Below, one piece after another: positions 47,100-55,085 of a DNA stretch of 64,000 bases. The translations under genes and the position numbers were made by a program. This stretch comes from Rhodoplanes tepidamans (GTDB lineage: Bacteria; Pseudomonadota; Alphaproteobacteria; Rhizobiales; Xanthobacteraceae): positions 1-64,000 of the forward strand of contig NZ_JAUSUJ010000004.1 of NCBI RefSeq assembly GCF_030813915.1, written 5' to 3'. Position 1 is the stretch's first letter; every line of letters starts with the position of its first letter. The notes below the pieces were generated by a model. The model saw only the letters and a program-made list of their open reading frames with translations. It did no database searches and was not told the DNA's origin.

Positions 47100-47600
47100 A
47101 TGAAGACCACTGAACCATCGAAGGACACCTCGGCATCGGGCCTGCAATCACCCGGCAGTCCGGACGACCTCCTGCCCACCGCCGCGGACTGCCTGAAGAC
47201 GATCGCGCTCGCCGAGGCAGAGAAGGCCAGCGAGGCGATGCGCCTCAAGGCGCACGAGGAGGCCGAGCAGGCAGCCCTCCTCGACAAGTTCCAGAAGCCG
47301 TCCGGCGTCGACGACGCCGAGCGGCTGACGCGCGCCGCCGCGATCGTCAAGCGCGCCGTCGCCAACGGGCTCACCGAGGTGCAGGTGATCCGCTTTCCCA
47401 ATCGGCTCTGCACCGATCGTGGCCGCGCCATCAACAACCAGGAGCCGGGGTGGGAGACCACGCTGACCGGCCTGCCGAAGGAGCTCTTCGAGTTCTGGGA
47501 GGCGCACATGAAACCGCGGGGCTACCGCCTGAAGGTGCAGGTTGTGGAGTTCCCGGGCGGCATCCCGGGCGACATCGGCATGTCGCTCTGCTGGGGTTGA
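47100..47600 (+). CDS. Conserved hypothetical protein
   Basis: A 166-residue soluble protein. A disordered Ser/Pro/Asp N-terminus is followed by a long charged helix (CLKTIALAEAEKASEAMRLK) and a globular C-terminal half with RAAAIVKRAVANGLTEVQVIRFPN and YRLKVQVVEFPGGIPGD. No family recognised. Position in a run of co-directional genes suggests co-expression with the DUF3141/pta/ackA set. GGAGG lies shortly before the ATG. Confidence 0.7.
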   Translation: MKTTEPSKDTSASGLQSPGSPDDLLPTAADCLKTIALAEAEKASEAMRLKAHEEAEQAALLDKFQKPSGVDDAERLTRAAAIVKRAVANGLTEVQVIRFPNRLCTDRGRAINNQEPGWETTLTGLPKELFEFWEAHMKPRGYRLKVQVVEFPGGIPGDIGMSLCWG

Positions 47601-47695
47601 CTCGGTCGGGCGCCCGCCCGCCGCGACGAACCGGAAGCGCCGGAGATCCCGCGTCCGGCCGTTACAGTTCCGGGCCGAAGCAACAGGAGACGTCC

Positions 47696-49969
47696 ATGAC
47701 CACGCAACGGACCGTGTCGGCGCAGGATCCCTTCGGGCTCGGCAGCGGCGCGTTCGACCTCGGTGCGTTCGGCTCCGGCAATGCCGCGGTGAGTGCCGCC
47801 GGGTATCTGGTCGACGTCGCCCAGCGCAGCGTGCTGTTCTGGGACGTGCTGCGCCAGCGCGGCAACGGCTATCGCGAGCACATGGCGATGGCCGCCCCCA
47901 ACGTGCTGAACTATCAGGCCGAGCTGGTCCTGGACGGGCGCACGCTCGAGCGGCCGGTGAACTATGGGCTGGTCCGCGTCGTGCCGCCGGCGGGCGTCGT
48001 GATCGACCCGAAGAAGCGCCCCTTTGTGATCGTCGACCCGCGCGCCGGCCACGGCCCGGGCATCGGCGGCTTCAAGGCGGACAGCGAGATCGGCGTCGCG
48101 CTCGCCGCCGGCCACGCCTGCTGGTTCGTCGGCTTCCTGCCCGACCCGGTGCCGGGCCAGACCATCGAGGACGTCGCCCGCGCAGAGGCCGTGTTCCTGC
48201 AGACCGTGATCGACCGGCACCCGGAGGCGGACGGCAAGCCGTGCGTGATCGGCAACTGCCAGGCCGGCTGGGCCGTGATGATGCTGGCGGCGATCGTGCC
48301 CGACCTGTTCGGCCCGATCATCGTCGCCGGATCGCCCTTGTCCTACTGGACCGGCCAGAGCGGCCTCAACCCGATGCGCTACACCGGCGGCCTGTTCGGC
48401 GGTAGCTGGGCGACCGCCTTCACCAGCGATCTCGGCGGCGGCCGCTTCGACGGCGCCTGGCTGGTCGAGAACTTCGAGAACCTCAATCCGGCGAACACGT
48501 TCTGGAAGAAGCCCTACAATCTCTACGCGAAGATCGACACCGAGGCGCCCAACTACCTGAACTTCGAGCGCTGGTGGGGCGGCCACGTCAACCTGAACGG
48601 CGAGGAGATGCAGTTCATCGTCGACGAGCTGTTCGTCGGCAACAAGCTCGCCGCCGGCCGGGTGACGACCTCGAACGGCGTCGCCATCGACCTGCGCAAC
48701 ATCCGCTCGCCCATCGTGGTGTTCTGCTCCAAGGGCGACAACATCACACCGCCCCAGCAGGCGCTCGGCTGGATCCTCGACCTCTACGACGACGTGAACG
48801 AGATCCGCTCCTACGGCCAGACGATCGTCTATTCGGTGCACGAGTCCGTCGGGCATCTCGGGATCTTCGTGTCGGGCGGCGTCGCCCGCAAGCAGCACGA
48901 CGAGTTCGCCAGCAACATCGACCTGATCGACGTGCTGCCGCCCGGCCTGTACGAGGCCGTCTTCACGGCGAAGGACGGCGACACGACCAATCCGGACCTG
49001 GCGCACGGCCGCTGGGTGATGCGCTGCGAGACGCGCACGCTGGACGACATCCGGGCGCTCGGCGGCAACACGATCGAGGACGACCGCCGCTTCGCCACGG
49101 TGGCGCGCATGTCCGAGACCAACCTCGCGCTCTACAAGACCTTCGTGCAGCCGTGGGTGCGCGCCATGGTGACGCCGCAGGTCAGCGAGATGCTCTACCG
49201 CCTGCATCCGGCGCGGCTGCAGTACGAGCTGGTCTCCGACGCCAACCCGCTGACCAAGCCGATCGCCGCCGCCGCCGACTGGATCAGGCAGAACCGCAAG
49301 CCGGTCGACGAAGGCAACCCGTTCGTCGCCGCGCAGGAGATGGTGTCGAAGCAGATCGTCGCCGGGCTCGACGCGTATCGCGACATGCGCGACGGCATGA
49401 CCGAGGCGCTGTTCAAGGCGTTCTACGGCTCGCCCGCCGTGCAGGCCTTCTACGGCATCGACCCGACGTCCGAGAAGCCGCTGCACAAGGCCGGCAAGAG
49501 CGCCCTGCACGGCGAGCTGGTCGCGCGCCGTATCGCCGAGCTGAAGGCACACGTCACGGTCGGTGGCCTGCGCGAGGCGGCGGTGCGCGCCATGATCTAT
49601 GTCGGGATGCCGCGCGGCGGCGTCGACGAGCGCGGCTTCGAGACGGTGCGCCGCATCCGTGCCGCCAACGAGAAGATCGGCGCCGTGCCGCTCGCCGAGT
49701 TCAAGGCGCTGCTGCGCGAGCAGTTCTTCCTGCTGCTGATCGACCAGGAGGCGGCCGTGGCGGCGATCCCGTCGCTGCTGCCGGACGACCCGGCCGCCCG
49801 TGTCGAGGCGATGACGATGATCCGCGACGTGATCACGGCGGCCGGCGAGCCCAGCGGCGAGGTCGCGCTGCGGCTGGCGCGCATCGGGCGGATGTTCACG
49901 GGCGAGGCCGGCCCCCCGGCGCTGACCGTGGTCGGCGGTGGCGACTCCACGGTCCGCGAGGCGTCATAG
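47696..49969 (+). CDS. DUF3141 protein, PHA-synthase-like alpha/beta hydrolase
   Basis: A 757-residue cytoplasmic protein. The central alpha/beta hydrolase has a Cys nucleophile, CVIGNCQAGWAVMML (Cys188), like polyhydroxyalkanoate synthases, with probable Asp in VVFCSKGDNITPPQQALG and His in HESVGHLGIFVSGG. The C-terminal 300 residues are helical and specific to DUF3141. PHA synthases polymerise hydroxyacyl-CoA; whether this one does is unknown. AGGAG precedes ATG 47696. In this neighbourhood (pta, ackA, fabI downstream) it looks like a step in anaerobic carbon or reductant disposal. Confidence 0.85.
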   Translation: MTTQRTVSAQDPFGLGSGAFDLGAFGSGNAAVSAAGYLVDVAQRSVLFWDVLRQRGNGYREHMAMAAPNVLNYQAELVLDGRTLERPVNYGLVRVVPPAGVVIDPKKRPFVIVDPRAGHGPGIGGFKADSEIGVALAAGHACWFVGFLPDPVPGQTIEDVARAEAVFLQTVIDRHPEADGKPCVIGNCQAGWAVMMLAAIVPDLFGPIIVAGSPLSYWTGQSGLNPMRYTGGLFGGSWATAFTSDLGGGRFDGAWLVENFENLNPANTFWKKPYNLYAKIDTEAPNYLNFERWWGGHVNLNGEEMQFIVDELFVGNKLAAGRVTTSNGVAIDLRNIRSPIVVFCSKGDNITPPQQALGWILDLYDDVNEIRSYGQTIVYSVHESVGHLGIFVSGGVARKQHDEFASNIDLIDVLPPGLYEAVFTAKDGDTTNPDLAHGRWVMRCETRTLDDIRALGGNTIEDDRRFATVARMSETNLALYKTFVQPWVRAMVTPQVSEMLYRLHPARLQYELVSDANPLTKPIAAAADWIRQNRKPVDEGNPFVAAQEMVSKQIVAGLDAYRDMRDGMTEALFKAFYGSPAVQAFYGIDPTSEKPLHKAGKSALHGELVARRIAELKAHVTVGGLREAAVRAMIYVGMPRGGVDERGFETVRRIRAANEKIGAVPLAEFKALLREQFFLLLIDQEAAVAAIPSLLPDDPAARVEAMTMIRDVITAAGEPSGEVALRLARIGRMFTGEAGPPALTVVGGGDSTVREAS

Positions 49970-50001
49970 CTCCACCACCGGATCCGAGGAGGGTTCGCGC
50001 C

Positions 50002-51000
50002 GTGACGACCACCCCCGATCCGGCCGTCGCCGATCCGCCCTCCGTCGTGGCGGCCACGCCGCACGTGCCGCACGCCAAGTACGAGAAGCTGATCGCCGCC
50101 GCGAAGGCGCTGCCGCCGGTGCCGACCATCGTCGTCCATCCGTGCGACGAGACGTCCCTGCGCAGCGTCGTGGAATCGGCCGAGGCCGGCATCGTCGTAC
50201 CGATCCTGGTCGGTCCCGCGGCCAGGATCGTCGCGGTCGCCGGGCGCTTCGGACTCGACATCGCCGGCTTCGAGATCGTCGACGTGCCACACAGCGACGC
50301 GGCGGCGACCCGCGCGGTCGCGCTGGTGCGGGAGGGCCGCGCCGAGCTGCTGATGAAGGGCAGCCTGCACACCGACGAGCTGATGCGGGCCGTCACCTCG
50401 ACCGCGGCCGGCCTGCGCACCGAGCGACGGATCAGCCACGTCTTCGTCATGGACGTGCCGAGCCACGCCGACACGCTGTTCGTCACCGACGCCGCCATAA
50501 ACATCGCGCCCGATCTCGACGTGAAGCGCGACATCGTCCAGAACGCCATCGATCTCTACACCCGGATCGGCCTCGGCACGCCGCGGGTCGCCATCCTGTC
50601 GGCGGTCGAGACGGTGACGACCAAGATCCCCTCGACCATCGAAGCGGCCGCGCTGTGCAAGATGGCCGAGCGCGGCCAGATCACCGGTGGAATCGTCGAC
50701 GGCCCGCTCGCCTTCGACAATGCCATCGACCCGGAGGCCGCGCGCATCAAGGGCATCCGTTCCGAGGTCGCCGGGCACGCCCAGATCCTCGTGGTGCCCG
50801 ACCTCGAGGCCGGCAACATGCTGGCCAAGAACCTGACCTTCCTGGCCGGCGCAGACGCCGCCGGCATCGTGCTCGGCGCCCGGGTGCCGATCATCCTGAC
50901 CTCGCGGGCCGACTCGGTGCGCACCCGCATGGCCTCCTGCGCGATCGCCGTGCTGTATGCCCATGCCCGCCGCGCCGCCCTCGCCGTGCCGCCGAGCTGA
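50002..51000 (+). CDS. pta: Phosphate acetyl/butyryltransferase
   Basis: A 332-residue enzyme of the PTA/PTB family: [54 protein letters not shown] and [20 protein letters not shown] are conserved blocks. It converts acetyl-CoA (or short acyl-CoA) and phosphate to acyl phosphate. It is a single-domain form without the hydratase-like domain fused in some homologues. Start is GTG 50002 behind AGGAGG. Works with acetate kinase immediately downstream (19-bp gap) to make ATP. Confidence 0.9.
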   Translation: MTTTPDPAVADPPSVVAATPHVPHAKYEKLIAAAKALPPVPTIVVHPCDETSLRSVVESAEAGIVVPILVGPAARIVAVAGRFGLDIAGFEIVDVPHSDAAATRAVALVREGRAELLMKGSLHTDELMRAVTSTAAGLRTERRISHVFVMDVPSHADTLFVTDAAINIAPDLDVKRDIVQNAIDLYTRIGLGTPRVAILSAVETVTTKIPSTIEAAALCKMAERGQITGGIVDGPLAFDNAIDPEAARIKGIRSEVAGHAQILVVPDLEAGNMLAKNLTFLAGADAAGIVLGARVPIILTSRADSVRTRMASCAIAVLYAHARRAALAVPPS

Positions 51001-51019
51001 ACCGCCGAGCAGGACCACC

Positions 51020-52225
51020 ATGGACGCCATCCTGGTCGTCAACGCCGGATCGTCGAGCCTCAAGCTGCAGATGTTCGAGGCCGCACCGGCCGGGATGCTG
51101 CGCCGTCTGGTCGAGGCGCGGATCGAGGGCGTCGGCACCGCTCCGCGGTTCCACGCCGTCGCCGGCGACGGCGCCGCCCTGATCGACAGAGCGCTGCCGC
51201 CCGAGGCGGTGCCGGACCTGCCTGCGGCGCTGCATGTCGCCGAGGACTGGCTGCGCGGGCAGGCCGGCGTCACCCTCGCCGCGGTCGGCCATCGCGTCGT
51301 GCACGGCGGCCCGGCCTACGACAGGCCGATCGTGGTGACACCGGCCGTGCTGGCCGACCTGGAGCGGCTGGTGCCGCTCGCACCGCTGCACCAGCCGCAC
51401 AATCTCGCGCCCATCCGCACCCTCATGGCGCGGCGGCCCGACCTGCCGCAGGTCGCCTGCTTCGACACCGCCTTCCATCGCGGCCGCGATCCGCTCGCCG
51501 ACCGCTTCGCCATTCCGCAGGCACTCCACGACGAGGGCATCCGCCGCTACGGCTTCCACGGCCTCTCCTACGAGTATGTCACGAGCCGCCTGCCCGAGGT
51601 GGCGCCCGAGATCGCAGGCGGGCGCGTGATCGTCGCCCATCTCGGCAGCGGCGCCTCGCTGTGCGCGCTCGCCGCCGGCCGCAGCGTCGAGACCACCATG
51701 GGTTTCACCGGGCTCGACGGGCTGCCGATGGGCACGCGGCCCGGACGGCTCGACCCCGGTGTGCTCCTGCACCTGATGGCCGCCAAGGGCATGGACGCCG
51801 GCGCGCTCGAGCACTTCCTCTATCGCGACTGCGGCCTGAAGGGCCTGTCCGGCATCGGCAGCGACATGCGCGACCTGGAAGCATCCGACGATCCGCGCGC
51901 CGCGTTCGCCATCGGGGTCTTCGTCTATCGCATCGGCCTCGAGGCCGGCATGCTGGCGGCGGCGCTCGGCGGCCTCGACGGTGTCGTGTTCACGGCCGGC
52001 ATCGGAGAGAACTCGGCGCGGCTGCGGGCCGCCGTCGCCGAGCGGCTCGCCTGGCTCGGTGCGGTGCTCGACCCGGTCGCCAACGCGCAGGGGCGCAGCC
52101 GCATCTCGGCGGCCGACAGCCGCGTCGCGCTCCTCGTGGTGCCGACCAACGAGGAGCTGATGGTCGCCCGCCACACGGCCGCCCTGGTGGTCGGCTCGTC
52201 TTCCGTCAGCAGAGGTCCCGCATGA
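51020..52225 (+). CDS. ackA: Acetate kinase
   Basis: A 401-residue acetokinase: [81 protein letters not shown] and [12 protein letters not shown]. It makes ATP and acetate from acetyl phosphate, or activates acetate in reverse. The start at 51020 is the ATG that begins the beta strand DAILVVNAG. Its TGA overlaps the start of the second fabI (ATGA), showing translational coupling. Confidence 0.96.
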   Translation: MDAILVVNAGSSSLKLQMFEAAPAGMLRRLVEARIEGVGTAPRFHAVAGDGAALIDRALPPEAVPDLPAALHVAEDWLRGQAGVTLAAVGHRVVHGGPAYDRPIVVTPAVLADLERLVPLAPLHQPHNLAPIRTLMARRPDLPQVACFDTAFHRGRDPLADRFAIPQALHDEGIRRYGFHGLSYEYVTSRLPEVAPEIAGGRVIVAHLGSGASLCALAAGRSVETTMGFTGLDGLPMGTRPGRLDPGVLLHLMAAKGMDAGALEHFLYRDCGLKGLSGIGSDMRDLEASDDPRAAFAIGVFVYRIGLEAGMLAAALGGLDGVVFTAGIGENSARLRAAVAERLAWLGAVLDPVANAQGRSRISAADSRVALLVVPTNEELMVARHTAALVVGSSSVSRGPA

Positions 52226-53004
52226 TCCCCACCTACAAGGCCAAGATCCACGAGGGCAACCGCGGCCTGATCGTCGGCATCGCCAACGACCAGTCGATCG
52301 CCTGGGGCTGCGCCCGCGCGTTCCGGGCGCTGGGCGCCGAGCTCGCCGTCACCTATCTGAACGACAAGGCGAAGCCGCACGTCCTGCCGCTCGCCGAGGA
52401 GGTCGAGGCGGAGATCGTCATGCCGCTCGACGTGCGGGCGCCGGGCCAGATGGAGGCGGTGTTCGAGACCATCGCCAAGCGGTGGGGCCGGCTCGACTTC
52501 GTGATCCACTCGATCGCCTTCGCGCCCAAGCAGGCGCTGGAGGGCCGCGTCGTCGACGTCGACCGCGACGGCTTCCTCACCACCCTGGACGTGTCGTGCT
52601 GGTCGTTCATCCGCATGGCCAAGCTCGCCGAGCCGCTGATGACCAACGGCGGCGCGCTGTTCACGATGACGTATTACGGCAGCCAGCGGGTGGTGACGCA
52701 CTACAACATCATGGGCGTCGCCAAGGCGGCGCTGGAGAGCGCGGTGCGCTACCTCGCCGCCGAGCTGGGGCCGTCCGGCATCCGCGTGCACGCCATCTCG
52801 CCCGGCCCGCTGGCGACCCGCGCCGCGTCGGGCATTCCCGAGTTCGACGAGCTGCTGGAGAAGGCCCGCGGCAAGGCGCCGACCCACAAGCTCGTGTCGA
52901 TCGACGACGTCGGGCTGGCCACCGCCTTCCTGGCCCACGATGCCGCCCGCCTGATCACCGGCGAGACGCTGTACGTGGACGGCGGCTACAACATCGTCGA
53001 TTGA
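52222..53004 (+). CDS. fabI: Enoyl-ACP reductase FabI (second copy)
   Basis: A 260-residue Fab[41 protein letters not shown] with Tyr161 and Lys168 (Y-x6-K), [13 protein letters not shown] and [14 protein letters not shown]. It lacks the N- and C-terminal extensions of the first copy at 20294. It is coupled to ackA by an ATGA overlap rather than to fatty acid genes, so it may serve an acyl-CoA or acyl-ACP reduction in the DUF3141/pta/ackA route, or be a low-oxygen isozyme. Both are inference. Confidence 0.93.
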   Translation: MIPTYKAKIHEGNRGLIVGIANDQSIAWGCARAFRALGAELAVTYLNDKAKPHVLPLAEEVEAEIVMPLDVRAPGQMEAVFETIAKRWGRLDFVIHSIAFAPKQALEGRVVDVDRDGFLTTLDVSCWSFIRMAKLAEPLMTNGGALFTMTYYGSQRVVTHYNIMGVAKAALESAVRYLAAELGPSGIRVHAISPGPLATRAASGIPEFDELLEKARGKAPTHKLVSIDDVGLATAFLAHDAARLITGETLYVDGGYNIVD

Positions 53005-53014
53005 GGCGCGCGCG

Positions 53015-53064
53015 GCGGCGGGCGCGCCCGCCGCATGCTCCGCTCATCCCCGCGCGAGCGGGGA
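53015..53064. terminator. Two hairpins closing the pta-ackA-fabI run
   Basis: GCGGCGGGCGCGCCCGCCGC (53015-53034) is a perfect self-complementary stretch, and TCCCCGC (53047-53053) pairs with GCGGGGA (53058-53064) around GCGA. They sit between the fabI stop (53004) and the convergent gene ending at 53102. There is no T run. The second resembles the TCATCCCCGC-type hairpin common in Rhizobiales. Confidence 0.5.
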
Positions 53065-53101
53065 CGAACGGTCGAGGCGCCGCCTTTCTGATCAGATCAC
53101 C

Positions 53102-53794
53102 TCACGCCGCCCCGATGCGCCCAGCCGCCTCGCGGGCGGCCTCCTCCAGCGTGAGCACCACGGCGCCGGCGTCCAGCGCGCCGTCCAGGAACGTCGCGAA
53201 CGCGCGCAGGACCGCGCCGCGGCCGACCGTGGCGAGCGGCAGGGCACAGGTCAGCACGCCCCAGCTCACGCTGTCGCGCATCTGCAGAACCTCGTCGGTC
53301 CAGTCCTGCATCACGGCGCGGGCGGGCGCCGGCGCCTCGCCGAGCGCCAGCGTGATCGGCATCGCGATCACGGCGCTGTCCGAGGCCGCCGCATCGGCGC
53401 CGGCGCGCCGGCGCCGCGGCCACCAGCCGAGGCCCGGGCGCGAGGAGTCGTAGAGGACGCCGGTCCGCTCCAGCCACGCCACGTCGACCGGGGATGCGGC
53501 GTCCGCGCGAAACCCGCGCGGGGCCTTGCCGGCGAGTCGGCGGACGGCCTCGACGCCCTGCTCCGCCTCCGCCTCCCCACCCGAGGGCGGGCCGAGCAGC
53601 GCGATCTCGTGGCCGTCGCGAACCAGCCGCTCCCCGACCGGCGACGGCCGCGCCGCCGCCGTGCCCGCCACGAACCAGGTCGCGCGCAGGCCGCGGTCCG
53701 CCAGCAGATCGAGGACGCGGGCGGCGGCGATGGCCGCGTCCTCGTCCGGCGGGACCGGGAGATCGAAGCTGAGACAGACGAGGTGACGCGGCAC
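53102..53794 (-). CDS. Degenerate polysaccharide-deacetylase-like protein
   Basis: A 230-residue protein with NodB-like topology: VCLSFDLPVPPDEDAAIAAA, LADRGLRATWFVAGTAAARP and LVRDGHEIALLGPPSGGE, then LAGKAPRGFRADAASPVDVA and DSSRPGLGWWP. But the metal site is broken: the usual D-D and H-x3-H are absent (only the first Asp and one His of GHE remain). So it probably does not deacetylate and may bind a sugar or act structurally. The first codon is GTG at 53794. Its neighbours give no pathway clue. Confidence 0.65.
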   Translation of the reverse strand: MPRHLVCLSFDLPVPPDEDAAIAAARVLDLLADRGLRATWFVAGTAAARPSPVGERLVRDGHEIALLGPPSGGEAEAEQGVEAVRRLAGKAPRGFRADAASPVDVAWLERTGVLYDSSRPGLGWWPRRRRAGADAAASDSAVIAMPITLALGEAPAPARAVMQDWTDEVLQMRDSVSWGVLTCALPLATVGRGAVLRAFATFLDGALDAGAVVLTLEEAAREAAGRIGAA

Positions 53795-54261
53795 GGCGCA
53801 GGCTCCGGAACGGCGGCGCGACGCGGCCGTGGCCGGCGCGACGCACCGGGCCGGACCATAGCACGGGCATGGCCGAACGAACCGCTCCCGGACGCATCCC
53901 GCCGAACGGCAGCGGGACCGAGCACGTCGGTCGGGTCGCCCCGTCCGCGTGTCGGTCCGCCGGCAGCTCGATGTTTCATCGGGGGATCAATCCGGCCGTT
54001 CTGCGCGGAAGAGGTTCCAAACGCCCGGCTTCGATATCGATGAAACGTATCAGGGTATACGGACGGCGATCTCCCGCTGACGCGACAAATCCCCGGTAGT
54101 CGACGAAAGGGCCATCTCCATGGCCATGCAAAGGATAGCCGGACGCGCCTGCCGGTCAACGCCGAACAACGCGTAGCCGTCCGGCGCTATCCCGCACATC
54201 CTCAGCCTTATGCGAGAATTCGCGGGCCCGCAGCCCCCGGCGGCGGGGCGGACCGGGTCCG
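53795..54261. other. Gene-free stretch upstream of the puc promoter region
   Basis: About 467 bp with no coding signal. It contains a perfect palindrome TCGATATCGA (54031-54040) and a 9-bp inverted repeat GTTTCATCG (53973-53981) / CGATGAAAC (54038-54046) across 56 bp. They may extend the regulatory region of pucBA, whose start is 600 bp downstream. Confidence 0.4.
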
Positions 54262-54305
54262 TGTAGCCCCGGAAGCTTACGTCATGTAGCCCCGCGACGT
54301 TACGT
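54262..54305 (+). repeat. Two 21-bp direct repeats upstream of pucBA
   Basis: TGTAGCCCCGGAAGCTTACGT (as 54262-54282) and TGTAGCCCCG-CGACGTTACGT (54285-54305) share 10 and 6 bp ends and are offset by 23 bp, about two helical turns. They lie just before the -35-like TTGACA at 54317, suggesting tandem activator or repressor sites. Confidence 0.6.
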
Positions 54306-54316
54306 ATAGAAAGCCG

Positions 54317-54348
54317 TTGACACTCACGAGTGTAAAGAGTGCATTACG
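54317..54348 (+). promoter_or_regulatory. Putative pucBA promoter with overlapping palindrome and PpsR-like half-match
   Basis: TTGACA (54317-54322) is a consensus -35. It overlaps ACACTC-AC-GAGTGT (54320-54333), a perfect 6-2-6 palindrome. TGT-N12-ACG (54331-54348) differs at the last base from the CrtJ/PpsR site TGT-N12-ACA, and covers the -10 zone. It is about 290 bp upstream of pucB, so a long leader would result. Regulator identities are inference. Confidence 0.45.
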
Positions 54349-54380
54349 ACTGTGACGTTCGAGGTTTTCAAACAATAGCC

Positions 54381-54409
54381 TTTTCGAAAGCGACGTGTTT
54401 TCGAAAGCG
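54381..54409 (+). repeat. Two TTTTCGAAAGCG repeats in the pucB leader region
   Basis: TTTTCGAAAGCG occurs at 54381-54392 and 54398-54409, 17 bp apart. Each has the palindromic core TTTCGAAA. Placed between the putative start and pucB, they may be operators or RNA elements. Confidence 0.55.
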
Positions 54410-54638
54410 GGACGGTCGTGCCGGCAGTCGCGCCGTCCGGGACCGTGATCCTGCGAGAAGACCCCGACCGGCATCGCGACCGAGCGACGAGGCGTGCGGC
54501 CGGTCTGCCGGAACCGCGTTCGTCCGATCGCGACTTCGCCCGGCGGTGCCGGGTGCAGCGGTGGCTCATACGCCACGACGAGCCGGCGCGAAGGCGGTCG
54601 CCCGCCTCGCCCCGGCAACCGATGGGAGCTCAGAGACG

Positions 54639-54782
54639 ATGGCTGACCCGAGAAGCATCTCCGGTCTGACGGAGGACGAGGCGCTGGAGTTCCACGCCCA
54701 GTTCAAGACCACCTTCACGGCCTTCCTGCTGATCGCCGCGTTCGCGCACGCGCTGGTCTTCATCTGGAAGCCCTGGTTCTGA
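54639..54782 (+). CDS. pucB: Light-harvesting complex 2 beta polypeptide
   Basis: A 47-residue antenna subunit with one transmembrane helix. GLTEDEALEFHAQFKTTF and AHALVFIWKPWF match the beta chain of the LH2 of Phaeospirillum (Rhodospirillum) molischianum. His19 and His37 (with Met; 17 and 35 in that numbering) sit at the B800 side and B850 ligand, and Trp46 (44) is the acetyl hydrogen-bond donor. Start ATG 54639 lies behind GGGAG at 54624. pucA begins 15 bp after the stop, giving a two-gene operon. Confidence 0.94.
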   Translation: MADPRSISGLTEDEALEFHAQFKTTFTAFLLIAAFAHALVFIWKPWF

Positions 54783-54797
54783 TCCGAGGAGACCGCG

Positions 54798-54977
54798 ATG
54801 TCCAATCCGCAGGACGACTACAAGATCTGGCTGGTGATCAATCCGTCGACGTGGCTGCCGGTGATCTGGATCGCCGCGCTGCTGGTCGCGCTGGCCGTGC
54901 ACGCCTTCGTGCTGAACAACCCGCGCTACAACTTCATCGACCAGAAGACCGCTGCCGAGCAGCAGGTGAAGAAGTGA
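54798..54977 (+). CDS. pucA: Light-harvesting complex 2 alpha polypeptide
   Basis: A 59-residue antenna subunit. [18 protein letters not shown] is near identical, as I recall it, to the molischianum LH2 alpha chain; the mature Asp6 (B800 ligand there) and His34 (B850 ligand) are kept. Position 45 is Phe in NNPRYNFID where molischianum has a Trp that hydrogen-bonds the B850 acetyl group. The C-terminus is Gln/Lys-rich and longer. GAGGAG at 54785-54790 serves the ATG. Missing from simple long-ORF lists because of its size. Confidence 0.95.
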   Translation: MSNPQDDYKIWLVINPSTWLPVIWIAALLVALAVHAFVLNNPRYNFIDQKTAAEQQVKK

Positions 54978-55028
54978 GCGTCGACGTCCGGTCGTGCACG
55001 GCAGCGTGACCGGACGGGGCGAACGAGA

Positions 55029-55057
55029 ACGGGAGCGCCCGCCGGCGCTCCCGTTTT
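55029..55057 (+). terminator. Rho-independent terminator of pucBA
   Basis: ACGGGAGCGCC (55029-55039) and GGCGCTCCCGT (55044-55054) form an 11-bp stem with a CGCC loop, followed by TTT. It ends 80 bp after pucA. Confidence 0.85.
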
Positions 55058-55085
55058 CCGTTCGGCGCAGGCGCCGGACACGGCC

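Noticed and set aside
54241..54420. An exact PpsR/CrtJ site TGT-N12-ACA before pucBA
   Set aside because: All TGT triplets were checked by eye; only TGT-N12-ACG at 54331 comes close, so no exact site is claimed.
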